Positions 16,966 through 26,441 are shown, counted from the first letter of the stretch. The stretch is DNA of 64,000 nucleotides from CAIKMD01 sp035552195 (GCA_035552195.1 DASZLU010000005.1:1-64000); one strand, 5' to 3'. The notes: generated from the letters alone by a model not told the origin. Numbers and translations: made by a program.

Positions 16966-17541
16966 CTACCCGAACATGATGAGGTCCGAGCGGCTCAAGG
17001 TCGATGCCTTCGGCTTCAGCGGCTCGTTTGTCGGGTTCGCGCTGCTCTGGTTGAGGATCGCATAGATGCCGATCTGGATCTCGTAATCGCTCGGGCCGCT
17101 GGTCGTGTCGACCGGGATGACGACGGTATAGCCACGCAAGGTCGCGCCGACCGAGGTGTAGAGGAGTGAGCCGCTGACCTTCCAGCCGGTGAGGACGATC
17201 GTGGTGATGCCTGTAGCCTTCAGCACGGCGTCGAGATCGCTCGAGAAGAACCGGTCTTGGGCTTTCGACGCGATCCGCGGATCGCCGGCAGCCGGCGCGA
17301 CCGCCGGCATCCACGTCGCCATATTCTCTTCGCGCGTCGCATAGACGATTTGCATCCCGGCCTTGCGGGCGCGCGCGATGAGATCGGCGATCTTCGGCAG
17401 CATGGCGTCGATGCGTGCCGGCTCCCGCGCGTGGATGTGCTCGATCACATCAGTGACGAATAGCGCGGTCGTTGCCGGTTTCAGCGACACCGCGACGGGC
17501 ACGGGCGGGGCGGGCATTTGCACGTTGATCATGTCGCTCAT
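16966..17541 (-). CDS. Isochorismatase-fold cysteine hydrolase homologue lacking the catalytic cysteine
   Basis: A 191-aa protein of the isochorismatase/nicotinamidase fold. Asp31 (LFVTDVIEH) and Lys93 (SKAQDRFF) of the catalytic triad are present. The nucleophile position, however, reads Ser125 in GWKVSGSLLYTS where the family has Thr-x2-Cys-Val-x2-Thr-Ala, and the downstream Asp is Gly132. The Cys-dependent amidohydrolase chemistry is therefore unlikely, and the protein may bind a ligand or use another mechanism. The ATG at 17541 follows GGGAGGAAAGA. It is divergent from Rieske copy 4 (17676) and upstream of the alpha/beta hydrolase, which ties it to the oxidation pathway. Confidence 0.8.
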   Translation of the reverse strand: MSDMINVQMPAPPVPVAVSLKPATTALFVTDVIEHIHAREPARIDAMLPKIADLIARARKAGMQIVYATREENMATWMPAVAPAAGDPRIASKAQDRFFSSDLDAVLKATGITTIVLTGWKVSGSLLYTSVGATLRGYTVVIPVDTTSGPSDYEIQIGIYAILNQSSANPTNEPLKPKASTLSRSDLIMFG

Positions 17542-17675
17542 TCTTTCCTCCCAGGCAGAAAGGCGAGCATAGCGCGCCGCCGCGTGCATGGGGCGTAAGG
17601 AGGGCGGTCGTTCGCGGATTGCATCGCGCCCCAATCTCGCCGACAATCGCGGCAAAGCTCACGGGGAGAGACGCC

Positions 17676-18731
17676 ATGTTTCCGCGGAATTTCTGGTACG
17701 TCGCCGCCTGGGATTGGGAGGTTCGCCGGCAGGAGTTGCTAGCGCGTACGATCTGCAACGAGCCGATCGTCTTCTGGCGCGGCGAGGACGGTAAGGCGGT
17801 CGCGCTCGAGGATCGCTGCTGCCATCGGCACATGCCGCTGTCGCACGGCAAGCTGCGCGGCAACGACGTGGAGTGTCGCTATCACGGTCTCGTCTATGAC
17901 GGCAGCGGCGCCTGTACCCACATTCCGAGCCAGAAGGCGATCCCGCCGAGCGCGCGGGTGCGCAGCTATCCGCTCGTCGAGCGCTATCACTGGCTCTGGA
18001 TCTGGCTCGGCGATCCGGCGCAGGCGGATCCTGGCCTCATCGAGGATTTTCATTGGATGGACGATCCGGCTTGGCGCGCCCGGGGCGAACGGCTCGATCT
18101 CAAGGGCAATTACCTGCTGATCGTCGAGAATCTCCTCGACCTTACGCATCTGCAATTCGTCCATCCGACCACGCTCGGCACCCAGGCGATCGCCGGCAAC
18201 CCGATCAAAACGGAGCGCAGCGACAGCAGCGTGCGCGTGACAAGGTGGATGCTCGATCATCCGGCGCCGCCCTTCTTCCAGAAGGCGGGGCGTCTTCGCG
18301 CCGATCAGCACGTCGATCGCTGGCAGATCATCGACTACTCGCCGCCGGCTTTCGTGCGGCTCGATGTCGGCTGTGCACGGACCGGCACCGGCGCCCCCGA
18401 GGGCAACCGCTCAGAGGGCATCTCGATGCGAAATCTCAACGCGATCACGCCCGAGACCGAGACGACCACGCATTATTTCTGGGCGCAGGCGCATAATTTC
18501 GCGATCGACGATCCGAGTGTGACCGAGCTGATCTTCCGTCAGGTGCATACGGCATTCATGGAAGATCTTGCGGTCATCGAGGCACAACAGAATACGATGT
18601 CTGCGTTTGGTGATCGGCTGCCCGAGCCGGTCGATCTCAACCAGGATGCCGGCGGCATCCAGGCAGGGCGCATCGTCGCGAACATTCTTGCGGCGGAGAA
18701 CGCGCAGCCAGCGGCACGGCGCGTGGTCTGA
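17676..18731 (+). CDS. Rieske oxygenase, vanillate O-demethylase-like alpha subunit (copy 4)
   Basis: A 351-aa oxygenase of the VanA/toluenesulfonate methyl-monooxygenase group, starting with the typical MFPRNFWYVAAWDWEV. Rieske ligands are C48/H50 (CCHRH) and C67/H70 (CRYHGL). The iron site is LLDLTHLQFVHP. This subfamily usually demethylates methoxy-aromatics or oxidises side chains rather than dihydroxylating rings. The ATG at 17676 follows CGGGGAGAG. It is followed 28 bp on by a solute-binding protein gene in the same direction. The VanB-type reductase that normally sits beside vanA is absent. Confidence 0.9.
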   Translation: MFPRNFWYVAAWDWEVRRQELLARTICNEPIVFWRGEDGKAVALEDRCCHRHMPLSHGKLRGNDVECRYHGLVYDGSGACTHIPSQKAIPPSARVRSYPLVERYHWLWIWLGDPAQADPGLIEDFHWMDDPAWRARGERLDLKGNYLLIVENLLDLTHLQFVHPTTLGTQAIAGNPIKTERSDSSVRVTRWMLDHPAPPFFQKAGRLRADQHVDRWQIIDYSPPAFVRLDVGCARTGTGAPEGNRSEGISMRNLNAITPETETTTHYFWAQAHNFAIDDPSVTELIFRQVHTAFMEDLAVIEAQQNTMSAFGDRLPEPVDLNQDAGGIQAGRIVANILAAENAQPAARRVV

Positions 18732-18759
18732 AGCGGCAGCGTTGGGGGGACGCGAAACG

Positions 18760-19719
18760 ATGCACTGCGCCAAGAACATCATTGCCGCCGTTCTCGCGCT
18801 GGCGCTCGCCGGGGCCGCGACGGCAAAAGCCGATACCAGCCTCACCGTCGGCAAGGCTTCGAACGATTCCGATTCGATCATTCCGGTCAATGTTGGCAAC
18901 CATCTCGGCTTTTTCAAAAAGCGCGGGCTCGATCTGAAGATCGTCGATTTCGAAGGCGGCGGCAAAATGATCCAGGCGATGGCCGCGCATGCCACGGATA
19001 TCGGCATCGGCGCCGGCATCCAGATGGCGTTCATCGCCAAAGGCGTGCCGATGAAGGCGGTGTGCGAAAGTACGACGACCTTGCCCTATTTCAGCTTCGG
19101 CGTGCCGGCGGACTCGCCAATCCACGGCATGGCCAATCTCAAGGGCAAGAAGATCGGCGTCTCCACCATCGGCTCGCTCAACGACTGGCTGGCGACGGAG
19201 TTCGACCGCTCGCAAGGCTGGGGCTCGGGCGGCACGAGCCACGTCGCGATCGGGAGCAACTTCCCGGCGATCGTCGCCGCGTTTCGCGCGCATCAGATCG
19301 ACACCTATGTCGGCGGCACGACGACGTTTCTCGGCATGGAGGAAAACGGCGCCGGCCGGCTGCTCTTCCCGGTCAGCGCCTATGAAGGAAGCGTCGCCTC
19401 GGGCGCGATCTTCGCCTCGGACGATCTGATCGCAAAAGATCCGGAGGCGATCCGCGCCTTCCTCGCCGGCTGGCTCGAGACCACCGCCTTCATCCAAACG
19501 CACAAAGCGGAAGCGGTGCCGCTGTTGGCTAGCGTCACGCATTTTTCGCAGAGCGTGACGTCGCGCGACTACGACATCGTCAAGGACATGTATTCGAAGG
19601 ATTGCCGCTTCGACAAGCAATCGCTGGAGACGCTCAAGCGCTCCTTCATCGAGCTGAAAACCCTCGATACGCCGCCCGACATGGCGACCCTCTATTCCGA
19701 GGCGTTTCTGCCGAAGTGA
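18760..19719 (+). CDS. NMT1/SsuA-like ABC solute-binding protein B2
   Basis: A 319-aa exported protein with a signal peptide to about residue 24 (LALALAGAATAKAD). It has SDSIIPVNVGNHLGFFKKRG and the ATDIGIGAGIQMAF block, and is a close paralogue of B1 at 15184. The ATG at 18760 follows TTGGGGGGA. Being directly behind the VanA-like gene, it is the best candidate for a receptor of that enzyme's substrate. No permease or ATPase accompanies it. Confidence 0.85.
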   Translation: MHCAKNIIAAVLALALAGAATAKADTSLTVGKASNDSDSIIPVNVGNHLGFFKKRGLDLKIVDFEGGGKMIQAMAAHATDIGIGAGIQMAFIAKGVPMKAVCESTTTLPYFSFGVPADSPIHGMANLKGKKIGVSTIGSLNDWLATEFDRSQGWGSGGTSHVAIGSNFPAIVAAFRAHQIDTYVGGTTTFLGMEENGAGRLLFPVSAYEGSVASGAIFASDDLIAKDPEAIRAFLAGWLETTAFIQTHKAEAVPLLASVTHFSQSVTSRDYDIVKDMYSKDCRFDKQSLETLKRSFIELKTLDTPPDMATLYSEAFLPK

Positions 19720-19824
19720 CCGGCGTTTAAGCTCCGGTCGAGTGTGGGCTTTTTGCCGCTTTCGGGCTATTAAGCCTGCCGGGCTGGCAACCGGGATTCC
19801 TCGACCACAGATAAAGAGTACCCC

Positions 19825-21603
19825 GTGGCTTTCCCCCCGCTGAATCCTTCGCTCGCCCGCGCTCTCGCCGAGCATGACTATGTCGAGCCCACACCGGTCC
19901 AGGCGGCCGTCCTCGAGCCGGAGACGATGGCGCGCGATCTTCTCGTTTCGGCACAAACCGGCTCGGGCAAGACCGTCGCTTACGGGCTTGCGATCTTGGC
20001 CCCCATTCTCGGCAGCGAGGAGACGGTCGCGCGCGGCGTCGAGCCGGTTGCCCTCATCGTGGCGCCGACGCGCGAGCTCGCCTTGCAGGTCCAGCGCGAA
20101 CTGGCCTGGCTCTACCGCTATGCCGGCGCGCGGGTCATCGCTTGCGTCGGCGGCATGGATTCGCGCGTCGAGCGGCGTCAACTCGCGACCGGCGCGCAGA
20201 TCGTGGTCGGCACGCCGGGCCGTCTGCGCGACCATCTGGAGCGCGGCAATCTGCAGGTTTCGAACCTCAACGCGGTGGTCCTCGACGAGGCCGACGAGAT
20301 GCTCGATCTCGGCTTTCGCGAAGACCTGGAATTTATTCTGAGCACGACGCCGGCGGAGCGGCGCACGCTTTTGTTCTCCGCGACGTTGCCGAAAGGCATC
20401 GTCGCGCTCGCCAAACAATATCAGAATGCCGCGCTCAGGATCGACGTGTCGGGCTCGGAGCGCGCGCATGCCGATATCGAATACCGCGCCGTCCGCGTGG
20501 CGCAGAGCGATGTCGGCCATGCGGTCGTCAATCTCTTGCGCCTCTTCGATGTGGCGGGGGCGCTGGTGTTCTGCAATACGCGTGAGGCGGTGCGGCACTT
20601 GCAGGCAACGCTCAGCGAGCGGGGTTTCCCGACCGTCGCCTTGTCCGGCGAGCTCAGCCAGGGCGAGCGCAATCAGGCGCTGCTGGCGCTGCGCAGCGGG
20701 CGGGCGCGTGTCTGCGTCGCGACCGATGTTGCCGCGCGCGGCATCGATTTGCCGGGCCTCGATCTCGTCATCCATGCGGAATTGCCGCACGACGCAGAAG
20801 TGCTGAGGCATCGCAGCGGGCGTACCGGCCGCGCCGGGCGCAAGGGCGTCAGCGTCGTGCTGGTGACCCCAGCCGATCGCCGCAAGGCGGAGCGGTTGCT
20901 GGCGTCGGCGCATATAAAAGCCGAGTGGCGCGGGCCGCCGACGGTCGAAGAGATCAAGCAGCTCGATGTCGAGCGCCTGCTGCGCAATCCGATGCTGATG
21001 GAGGAAAGCGGCGACGACGATCGTTCGCTCGCGCAATCGCTGCTTGCCGCGCATGGTGCCGAAACGGTGGCCACGGCATTCATCCGCCTGTACCGTGCGC
21101 AATTGCCCGCGCCGGAAGAATTGACCGATCCATTCGATGCGCGGGACGATGTCCGGCGCCGCGAGGGCGAGAAGCGGCACGAGGGTAGATTGCGGCGCGA
21201 TGTCAGGTCGGGTGACGCGGGCCCCCCGCGTGACGAGCGCCGCAAATCGCCGCGCGAGGCCGCGCGTTTTCACGATGGCCCGAGCAACGTCGTGTGGTTC
21301 AGGCTCGATATCGGGCGTAACAAGAAGGCCGATCCCAAATGGATCCTGCCGGAGATTTGTCGCCGCGGAAAAATCACCAAGCAGGATGTCGGCGACATCC
21401 GCATCTATGACGACGAGACGCGTTTCGAGGTTAGCGCAGAGGCCGCCGCACGCTTTGCCGATGCGATCCGCAACGCGGCGCATGGCGCCATCCAGATCGA
21501 AGCGTCGACCGAGCCCACGCGCAGCCCGCCGCCGCGGCACGCGCCGCATGCCAAGAAGGCCGTGTTCCACAAGAAAAAACGACACGGCAAGAAAGCCGAA
21601 TAG
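19825..21603 (+). CDS. DEAD-box ATP-dependent RNA helicase (DeaD/CsdA-like)
   Basis: A 592-aa RNA helicase. Motif I is AQTGSGKT (43-50), Ia PTRELALQV, II DEAD (154-157, VLDEADEML), III SAT, and VI HRSGRTGRAGRKG. After the two RecA domains comes a basic, low-complexity linker (DARDDVRRREGEKRHEGR) and then a DbpA-type RNA-binding domain (NVVWFRLDIGRNKKADPKWI to about residue 555). The C-terminus is Lys/Arg/His-rich. DeaD-like proteins unwind structured rRNA or mRNA and assist ribosome assembly and cold adaptation. The start is GTG at 19825. It is a stand-alone gene between the catabolic island and the glycan operon. Confidence 0.93.
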   Translation: MAFPPLNPSLARALAEHDYVEPTPVQAAVLEPETMARDLLVSAQTGSGKTVAYGLAILAPILGSEETVARGVEPVALIVAPTRELALQVQRELAWLYRYAGARVIACVGGMDSRVERRQLATGAQIVVGTPGRLRDHLERGNLQVSNLNAVVLDEADEMLDLGFREDLEFILSTTPAERRTLLFSATLPKGIVALAKQYQNAALRIDVSGSERAHADIEYRAVRVAQSDVGHAVVNLLRLFDVAGALVFCNTREAVRHLQATLSERGFPTVALSGELSQGERNQALLALRSGRARVCVATDVAARGIDLPGLDLVIHAELPHDAEVLRHRSGRTGRAGRKGVSVVLVTPADRRKAERLLASAHIKAEWRGPPTVEEIKQLDVERLLRNPMLMEESGDDDRSLAQSLLAAHGAETVATAFIRLYRAQLPAPEELTDPFDARDDVRRREGEKRHEGRLRRDVRSGDAGPPRDERRKSPREAARFHDGPSNVVWFRLDIGRNKKADPKWILPEICRRGKITKQDVGDIRIYDDETRFEVSAEAAARFADAIRNAAHGAIQIEASTEPTRSPPPRHAPHAKKAVFHKKKRHGKKAE

Positions 21604-21658
21604 GGCGGCCGCGCGGGTGGCGCTTGGCAATGTCACCGCCTCTCTTTATACCTCGCCC

Positions 21659-22615
21659 ATGAGGATTCTCTTCGTCACGGCGACGCGAATCGGCGATGCC
21701 GTGTTGTCGACCGGGGTGCTGTCCCATCTGCTCGACCGCTATCCCGGCGCCCGTCTCACCATCGCCGCTGGGCGCGATGCCGCGCCGCTTTTTGCCGATG
21801 TGCCGGGGCTCGAGCGCATCATCACCATCGAGAAGCAGCGCTGGCGGATGCACTGGCTCGGCCTCTATGACGCGGTAGCGCTGAAGCGCTGGGACGTGGT
21901 GGTCGACCTGCGCGCCTCGGCGATCGTCTATTTGCTGTGGGCCAAGCGGCGCTACGTCGCGCAAAAGCGCCAGGTGGGCGAGCATCGCGTCAAGCAGATG
22001 GCGCGTATCTTCGGTCTCGACACGGTGCCGTCGCCGCGTTTGTGGATCGCGCCGACGCGAGAGGCCGAAGCGGCGAGCCTCGTTTTGCAAGGCGGCCCGG
22101 TGTTGGCTATCGGCCCGGCCGCGAACTGGCGGGGCAAGGAATGGCGTGCCGAGCGCTTCGCCGAATTGGCGCAGCGCCTGACCGCGCCCGGCGGACTTTT
22201 TCCCAACGCTCGCGTCGCAGTGCTGGCGGCGGCGCACGAGCGAGCGCAAGCGCTGCCGTTGATCGAGGCGCTGGGCAATCGCGCGATCGATCTCGTCGGC
22301 AAGATTCATCTCCTGACGGCGGCGGCGGTGATCAAGCGCTGCGCCCTATTCATCGGCAACGACACCGGCCTCATGCATCTTGCCGCGGCGACGGGCACGC
22401 CGACGCTGGGCCTCTTCGGGCCGAGCCCGATCGATCAATATTCGCCCTGGGGACCGCATACCGCGGTGGTGTCGACGGCGATCGCGCATAAGGACCTGAT
22501 CCCGCCGGATTTCGATCGCCTCACTACCGACACGTTGATGGATTCGCTCGACGTTGACATGGCCGAAGAAGCCGCGCGCCAATTGTGGGTGCGTGTCGCC
22601 GGCAAGGCCGCGTGA
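21659..22615 (+). CDS. Glycosyltransferase family 9 (heptosyltransferase-like)
   Basis: A 318-aa GT9 enzyme, expected to add a heptose or similar sugar to lipopolysaccharide core at the cytoplasmic face of the inner membrane. MRILFVTATRIGDAVLSTGV is the typical N-terminus and IGNDTGLMHLAAATGTPTL the nucleotide-sugar binding block; GLFGPSPIDQYSPWG follows. The ATG at 21659 gives this N-terminus, while the frame upstream is shadow of the helicase gene. It starts an operon of four genes with 3-bp gap or 4-bp and 1-bp overlaps ending in asparagine synthetase. Confidence 0.88.
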   Translation: MRILFVTATRIGDAVLSTGVLSHLLDRYPGARLTIAAGRDAAPLFADVPGLERIITIEKQRWRMHWLGLYDAVALKRWDVVVDLRASAIVYLLWAKRRYVAQKRQVGEHRVKQMARIFGLDTVPSPRLWIAPTREAEAASLVLQGGPVLAIGPAANWRGKEWRAERFAELAQRLTAPGGLFPNARVAVLAAAHERAQALPLIEALGNRAIDLVGKIHLLTAAAVIKRCALFIGNDTGLMHLAAATGTPTLGLFGPSPIDQYSPWGPHTAVVSTAIAHKDLIPPDFDRLTTDTLMDSLDVDMAEEAARQLWVRVAGKAA

Positions 22616-22618
22616 GCG

Positions 22619-23653
22619 ATGGCGCATATCGTGATGACCGATGACGGCATCGCCTTCGACGGCATGAGCCCTTCGCGCGGACCGCTCGGCGGCGCCGAAG
22701 CGGCGTTTCTCACCGCGGCGGAAGCGCTCGCCGCGCGCGGCCATCGCGTCGAGGTACGCAATCGCTGCGCAGCGCCGATGAAGCATAACGGCGTCGATTG
22801 GGAATCGCTGGCGAGCGACGTGCCAGAAGGCTGCGATCTCTACGTCGCCAATCGCAGCAATCATCTCATCGGTCTGGCGCCGCATGCGCGCCGGCGGGCG
22901 TTCTGGATCCACAACCCCGGCCGCTATCTGAAGAAATGGCGCTATGTCAGCGCGCTTTGGCGCTATCGCCCGGTGATCATCACCACCGGCCGCTATCACG
23001 AATCGACGGTGCCGCGCTGGATGCCGAGCGGCGGCCGCGTCGCGATCCCGTACGCGATCCCGGACGTCTATCGCCGCGCGCCGCCGCTGGCGGTCGCACC
23101 GCCGCCGCGTGCGATCTTCACATCGAACCCGCTGCGTGGGCTCGATTGGCTGTTCGATCAATGGGAGACTCACATTCATCCGGCGGTACCGCAAGCCGAG
23201 CTGCACCTCTATTGCGGGCCGTCGGTTTATGGCGCGGTCGGCGAAGCGAAAGCCGCGCCGATGCGGGCGCTGTTGTCGCGCGCCGATGAACTCGCGGGAA
23301 AGGGCGTGCGCTTGTTCGCGCCCTTGCCGCGCGCCGAGCTGATCGAAGTACTGCGCCAAAGTCGCGCGATGCTCTATCGCGGCGACGAGAACGAGACCTT
23401 CTGCATGTCGGTTGCGGAGGCGCAGGCGCTTGGTGTGCCGGCCGTGGTGCAGCCCTTGGGTTCGATGCACGAGCGCGTGCAGGACGGTGTGACGGGCTTC
23501 GTTGATGACGACGCGCAGAGCTTTGCCCAGCACGCGATTGCGCTGCTCAGCGACGATGCGCTGTGGCGGCAACAGCACGAGGCGGCGCTGCGGCTCCAAA
23601 AGGGCCTCGGGGCGGACGAGGTCGCGCAGCGCTTTGAAGCGTTGATGTCATGA
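22619..23653 (+). CDS. Glycosyltransferase, GT4-like
   Basis: A 344-aa putative sugar transferase of the GT-B fold. The N-terminal domain begins with SRGPLGGAEAAFLTAAEALA, as in GT4 enzymes, and the C-terminal donor-binding part contains YRGDENETFCMSVAEAQALG and GVPAVVQPLGSMHERVQDG, the usual E-x7-E region. It starts 3 bp after the GT9 stop and overlaps the next glycosyltransferase by 4 bp, so the three enzymes probably build the same core oligosaccharide or surface glycan. The donor sugar is not predictable. Confidence 0.8.
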   Translation: MAHIVMTDDGIAFDGMSPSRGPLGGAEAAFLTAAEALAARGHRVEVRNRCAAPMKHNGVDWESLASDVPEGCDLYVANRSNHLIGLAPHARRRAFWIHNPGRYLKKWRYVSALWRYRPVIITTGRYHESTVPRWMPSGGRVAIPYAIPDVYRRAPPLAVAPPPRAIFTSNPLRGLDWLFDQWETHIHPAVPQAELHLYCGPSVYGAVGEAKAAPMRALLSRADELAGKGVRLFAPLPRAELIEVLRQSRAMLYRGDENETFCMSVAEAQALGVPAVVQPLGSMHERVQDGVTGFVDDDAQSFAQHAIALLSDDALWRQQHEAALRLQKGLGADEVAQRFEALMS

Positions 23654-24675
23654 CGCGCGTCGTGCAAGCCATGGCCGGCGCGCCGCACGGCGGGGCCGAG
23701 GCGTTCTTCGAGCGGCTGGCGATCGCGCTGCATCATGCCGGCGAGACGCAGCAACTCGTCATTCGCCGCGAGCCGAGCCGCGCGGCACGTTTGCGTGCCG
23801 CTGGTCTGCCGGTCGAGGAACTGGCGTTCGGCCGCGCGTTCGATTTCCTGAGTGGACGGCGTTTCGGTGCGGCTGTGCGCAAATTCGAGCCGCGGGTCGT
23901 GCTGACCTGGATGAGCCGGGCGACGACCTATTGTCCGCGCGGCGATTTCGTTCACGCGGCACGGCTCGGCGGCTATTACGATCTGCGCTACTACAAGAAT
24001 TGCGACCATCTCATCGGCAACACGCGCGGCCTGACGCAGTGGATGATGAAGGAAGGCTGGCCGGAAAGCCGTGTGCATTACCTGCCGAATTTCGCCGAGA
24101 TCGAGCCGGCGCCGCCGGTGCCGCGCGCCAGCCTCGAGACGCCCGCCGATGCGCCGCTCGCTATTGCGCTCGGCCGGCTGCATCCGAATAAAGGCTTCGA
24201 CACGCTGCTTGCCGCGGTCGCAAAAGTGCCGGGGCTGTATCTCTGGCTGGCGGGCGAGGGGCCGTTGCGCGCGGCGTTGCGGCGACAAGCGACATCGCTT
24301 GGTGTCGAAGATCGCGTGCGCTTTCTCGGCTGGCGGCAGGATGTCGGCGCGCTGCTCGCGGCAGCCGATATGCTGGTCTGTTCGTCGCGACGGGAGCCGC
24401 TCGGCAACACGATCATCGAGGCATGGGCGGCAAAGAAACCAGTGGTCGCCTGCGCCGCCGACGGTCCGGCCGAGTTGATCGCGCACGACGAGACCGGGTT
24501 GCTCGTCCCGCTCGATGATGCGGCGAGGCTGGCCGATGCGATGCGCGCACTGATGCAGGACAAAGCCCGAGCGCGGGCGCTGGCTGATGTCGGGTACGCC
24601 GCGTTCGAGGCACAGTTCAGCGAGGCGCGTGTCGTCGCGCGCTATCGCGAATTTTTCGAGACGGTAACGCGCTGA
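23650..24675 (+). CDS. Glycosyltransferase family 4
   Basis: A 341-aa GT4 enzyme. GAPHGGAEAFFERLA opens the acceptor domain. LAIALGRLHPNKGFDTLLAA, LWLAGEGPLRAAL, RVRFLGWRQDVGALLAAADM and SRREPLGNTIIEAWAAKKPV are the standard donor-domain blocks, with the E-x7-E pair in the last one. The ATG at 23650 overlaps the upstream stop (ATGA), and its own stop shares one base with the start of asnB. The product is expected to act on lipid-linked or lipopolysaccharide glycans. Confidence 0.9.
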   Translation: MTRVVQAMAGAPHGGAEAFFERLAIALHHAGETQQLVIRREPSRAARLRAAGLPVEELAFGRAFDFLSGRRFGAAVRKFEPRVVLTWMSRATTYCPRGDFVHAARLGGYYDLRYYKNCDHLIGNTRGLTQWMMKEGWPESRVHYLPNFAEIEPAPPVPRASLETPADAPLAIALGRLHPNKGFDTLLAAVAKVPGLYLWLAGEGPLRAALRRQATSLGVEDRVRFLGWRQDVGALLAAADMLVCSSRREPLGNTIIEAWAAKKPVVACAADGPAELIAHDETGLLVPLDDAARLADAMRALMQDKARARALADVGYAAFEAQFSEARVVARYREFFETVTR

Positions 24676-26441
24676 TGTGCGGCATCGCCGGCATGATGAC
24701 CGTCAACGGCGAAGCACCGCTGCGGCAAAAGCTGCAGGCGATGGAGAAATCGCTGGGCCATCGCGGTCCCGACGGGAACGGGCATTACAGCTCGGGCGAC
24801 GTCGGCATGGTGCAAACGCGGCTCGCCATCATCGATCTCGCGACCGGCGATCAGCCGCTTTACGAGCCGGGCGGCGCGGCGCTCGTCGCGAACGGCGAGA
24901 TTTATAATTATCGCGAGCTGCACGCCGAGGTGCCGCAGGCGAAATTTGCCACCAGCTCGGATTGCGAACTGCCGCTGCATCTCTATCGCAAGCTGGGTCT
25001 CGATTTTCCCAAGCATCTGCGCGGTATGTATGCGATCGCGCTGCACGATCCCGCCGCCGGACGGCTGGTGCTGTGCCGTGATCCCTTCGGCATCAAGCCG
25101 CTCTATTACGCCGAGACGGCACAGGGCTTCGTCTTCGCCTCGGAGCCGCAAGCGATCCTGGCGTCGGGCGCTGTGCCCGTCGAGTTGGTGCGGCAATCGC
25201 GTAACGAATTGCTCGAGCTGCAATTCACCACCGGCCGCGACACGATCTACGCCGGGATCAGTCGCGTGCTGCCGGGCGAGACGCTTGTCGTCGCCAAAGG
25301 CCGTATCGTCGAGCGGCGCCGCATCGAGGCGCTGCCGCATGCCGCGATCGTGCCGTTCGGCGAAGAGACAGCGGCGCTCACCGAATTCGATCACGTCTTC
25401 GAAGAAAGCGTGACGCTGCATCAGCGCTCGGACGTGCCCTACGGCATGTTCCTTTCGGGCGGCATCGATTCCGCGGCGGTGCTGGCGATGATGGCGCGGC
25501 TCAACGCGCGGCCGGTCAAGGCGTTCACTATCGGCTTTTCCAATGCGCAGGTGAGCGACGAGCGTGAATCCGCGCGTGCCGTCGCGCAAGAATTCGGCGC
25601 CGAGCATGTCGAGGTCGATTTCCGCGAGGGCGATTTCTGGACGCTGCTGCCCGAGATCGCGCGCGCGATCGACGATCCCGCCGCCGACTACGCGATCCTG
25701 CCGACCTATAAGCTCGCGGCAATGGCGCGCGAGGCGGGGCTCAAGGTAATCTTGTCGGGCGAGGGCGGCGACGAGCTCTTCGCCGGCTATGGCCGCTATC
25801 GCAGCGTCGGCCGGCCGTGGTGGGCGGGCGGCAAGTTGCTGCGTGCGCGCGGTAATCTCGACAAACTCGGCGTCCTGCGCGGCGATCTCGCCGGCTGGCG
25901 CGACGGTGTCGCGACGGCGGAGCTGGCGGCGCAAGACGGCGCGCGCACCCGGCTGCAGGTAGCGCAGGCAACGGATTGCGCCGACTGGCTGCCGAACGAT
26001 CTCTTGACCAAGCTCGATCGCTGCCTGATGGCGCATGGCGTCGAAGGCCGGGTGCCGTTCCTCGACACGCATGTCGCCGCTTTTGCCTTCCGCCTGCCGG
26101 ACGAGCTGAAGGTGAAACGCGGCCTCGGCAAATATCTGCTGCGGCGCTGGCTTGCGGGCCAGTCGAAAGCGGCGCAGCCGATGGCAAAGAAGCGCGGCTT
26201 CACCGTGCCGGTCGGCGAATGGATCGCCCGCCGCGGCGCGCAGCTGGGACCGCTGGTGGCGGCACAGCCCGGCATTCGCGAAATCTGCATCGAGGGCAGC
26301 GTCGAGAAGCTCTTCACCGCTGCGGCCGAGAAACGCGCCGGTTTCGCCGCGTGGACGCTGCTGTTCTATGCGCTTTGGCACCGGCACCACATCCAGCGCC
26401 TCCCGCCGGCGCCGGACGTGTTCGCAGCGCTGGCGGGATAA
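24675..26441 (+). CDS. asnB: Asparagine synthase (glutamine-hydrolysing)
   Basis: A 588-aa two-domain enzyme. Cys2 after Met (MCGIAGMMTVNG) is the glutaminase nucleophile, and SLGHRGPDGNGHY and ANGEIYNYREL are typical class II amidotransferase blocks. The synthetase half has FLSGGIDSAAVLAMMARL (PP-loop) and ILSGEGGDELFAGYGRY. It would make asparagine from aspartate, or amidate another acid. Its place as the fourth gene in a glycosyltransferase operon suggests amidation of a sugar acid or envelope component rather than general asparagine supply, as is common for AsnB paralogues in such operons. Confidence 0.92.
   Translation: MCGIAGMMTVNGEAPLRQKLQAMEKSLGHRGPDGNGHYSSGDVGMVQTRLAIIDLATGDQPLYEPGGAALVANGEIYNYRELHAEVPQAKFATSSDCELPLHLYRKLGLDFPKHLRGMYAIALHDPAAGRLVLCRDPFGIKPLYYAETAQGFVFASEPQAILASGAVPVELVRQSRNELLELQFTTGRDTIYAGISRVLPGETLVVAKGRIVERRRIEALPHAAIVPFGEETAALTEFDHVFEESVTLHQRSDVPYGMFLSGGIDSAAVLAMMARLNARPVKAFTIGFSNAQVSDERESARAVAQEFGAEHVEVDFREGDFWTLLPEIARAIDDPAADYAILPTYKLAAMAREAGLKVILSGEGGDELFAGYGRYRSVGRPWWAGGKLLRARGNLDKLGVLRGDLAGWRDGVATAELAAQDGARTRLQVAQATDCADWLPNDLLTKLDRCLMAHGVEGRVPFLDTHVAAFAFRLPDELKVKRGLGKYLLRRWLAGQSKAAQPMAKKRGFTVPVGEWIARRGAQLGPLVAAQPGIREICIEGSVEKLFTAAAEKRAGFAAWTLLFYALWHRHHIQRLPPAPDVFAALAG

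Noticed and set aside
16148..17314. A 388-aa version of the alpha/beta hydrolase
   Set aside because: The extra N-terminus is a shadow of the isochorismatase-like gene; the fold starts at the ATG at 16921.
18637..21636. A ~1000-codon open frame on the minus strand across the binding-protein and helicase genes
   Set aside because: It is antisense to two well-supported genes and reads as Arg/Ala/Asp-rich low-complexity sequence, a normal by-product of high GC codon usage.
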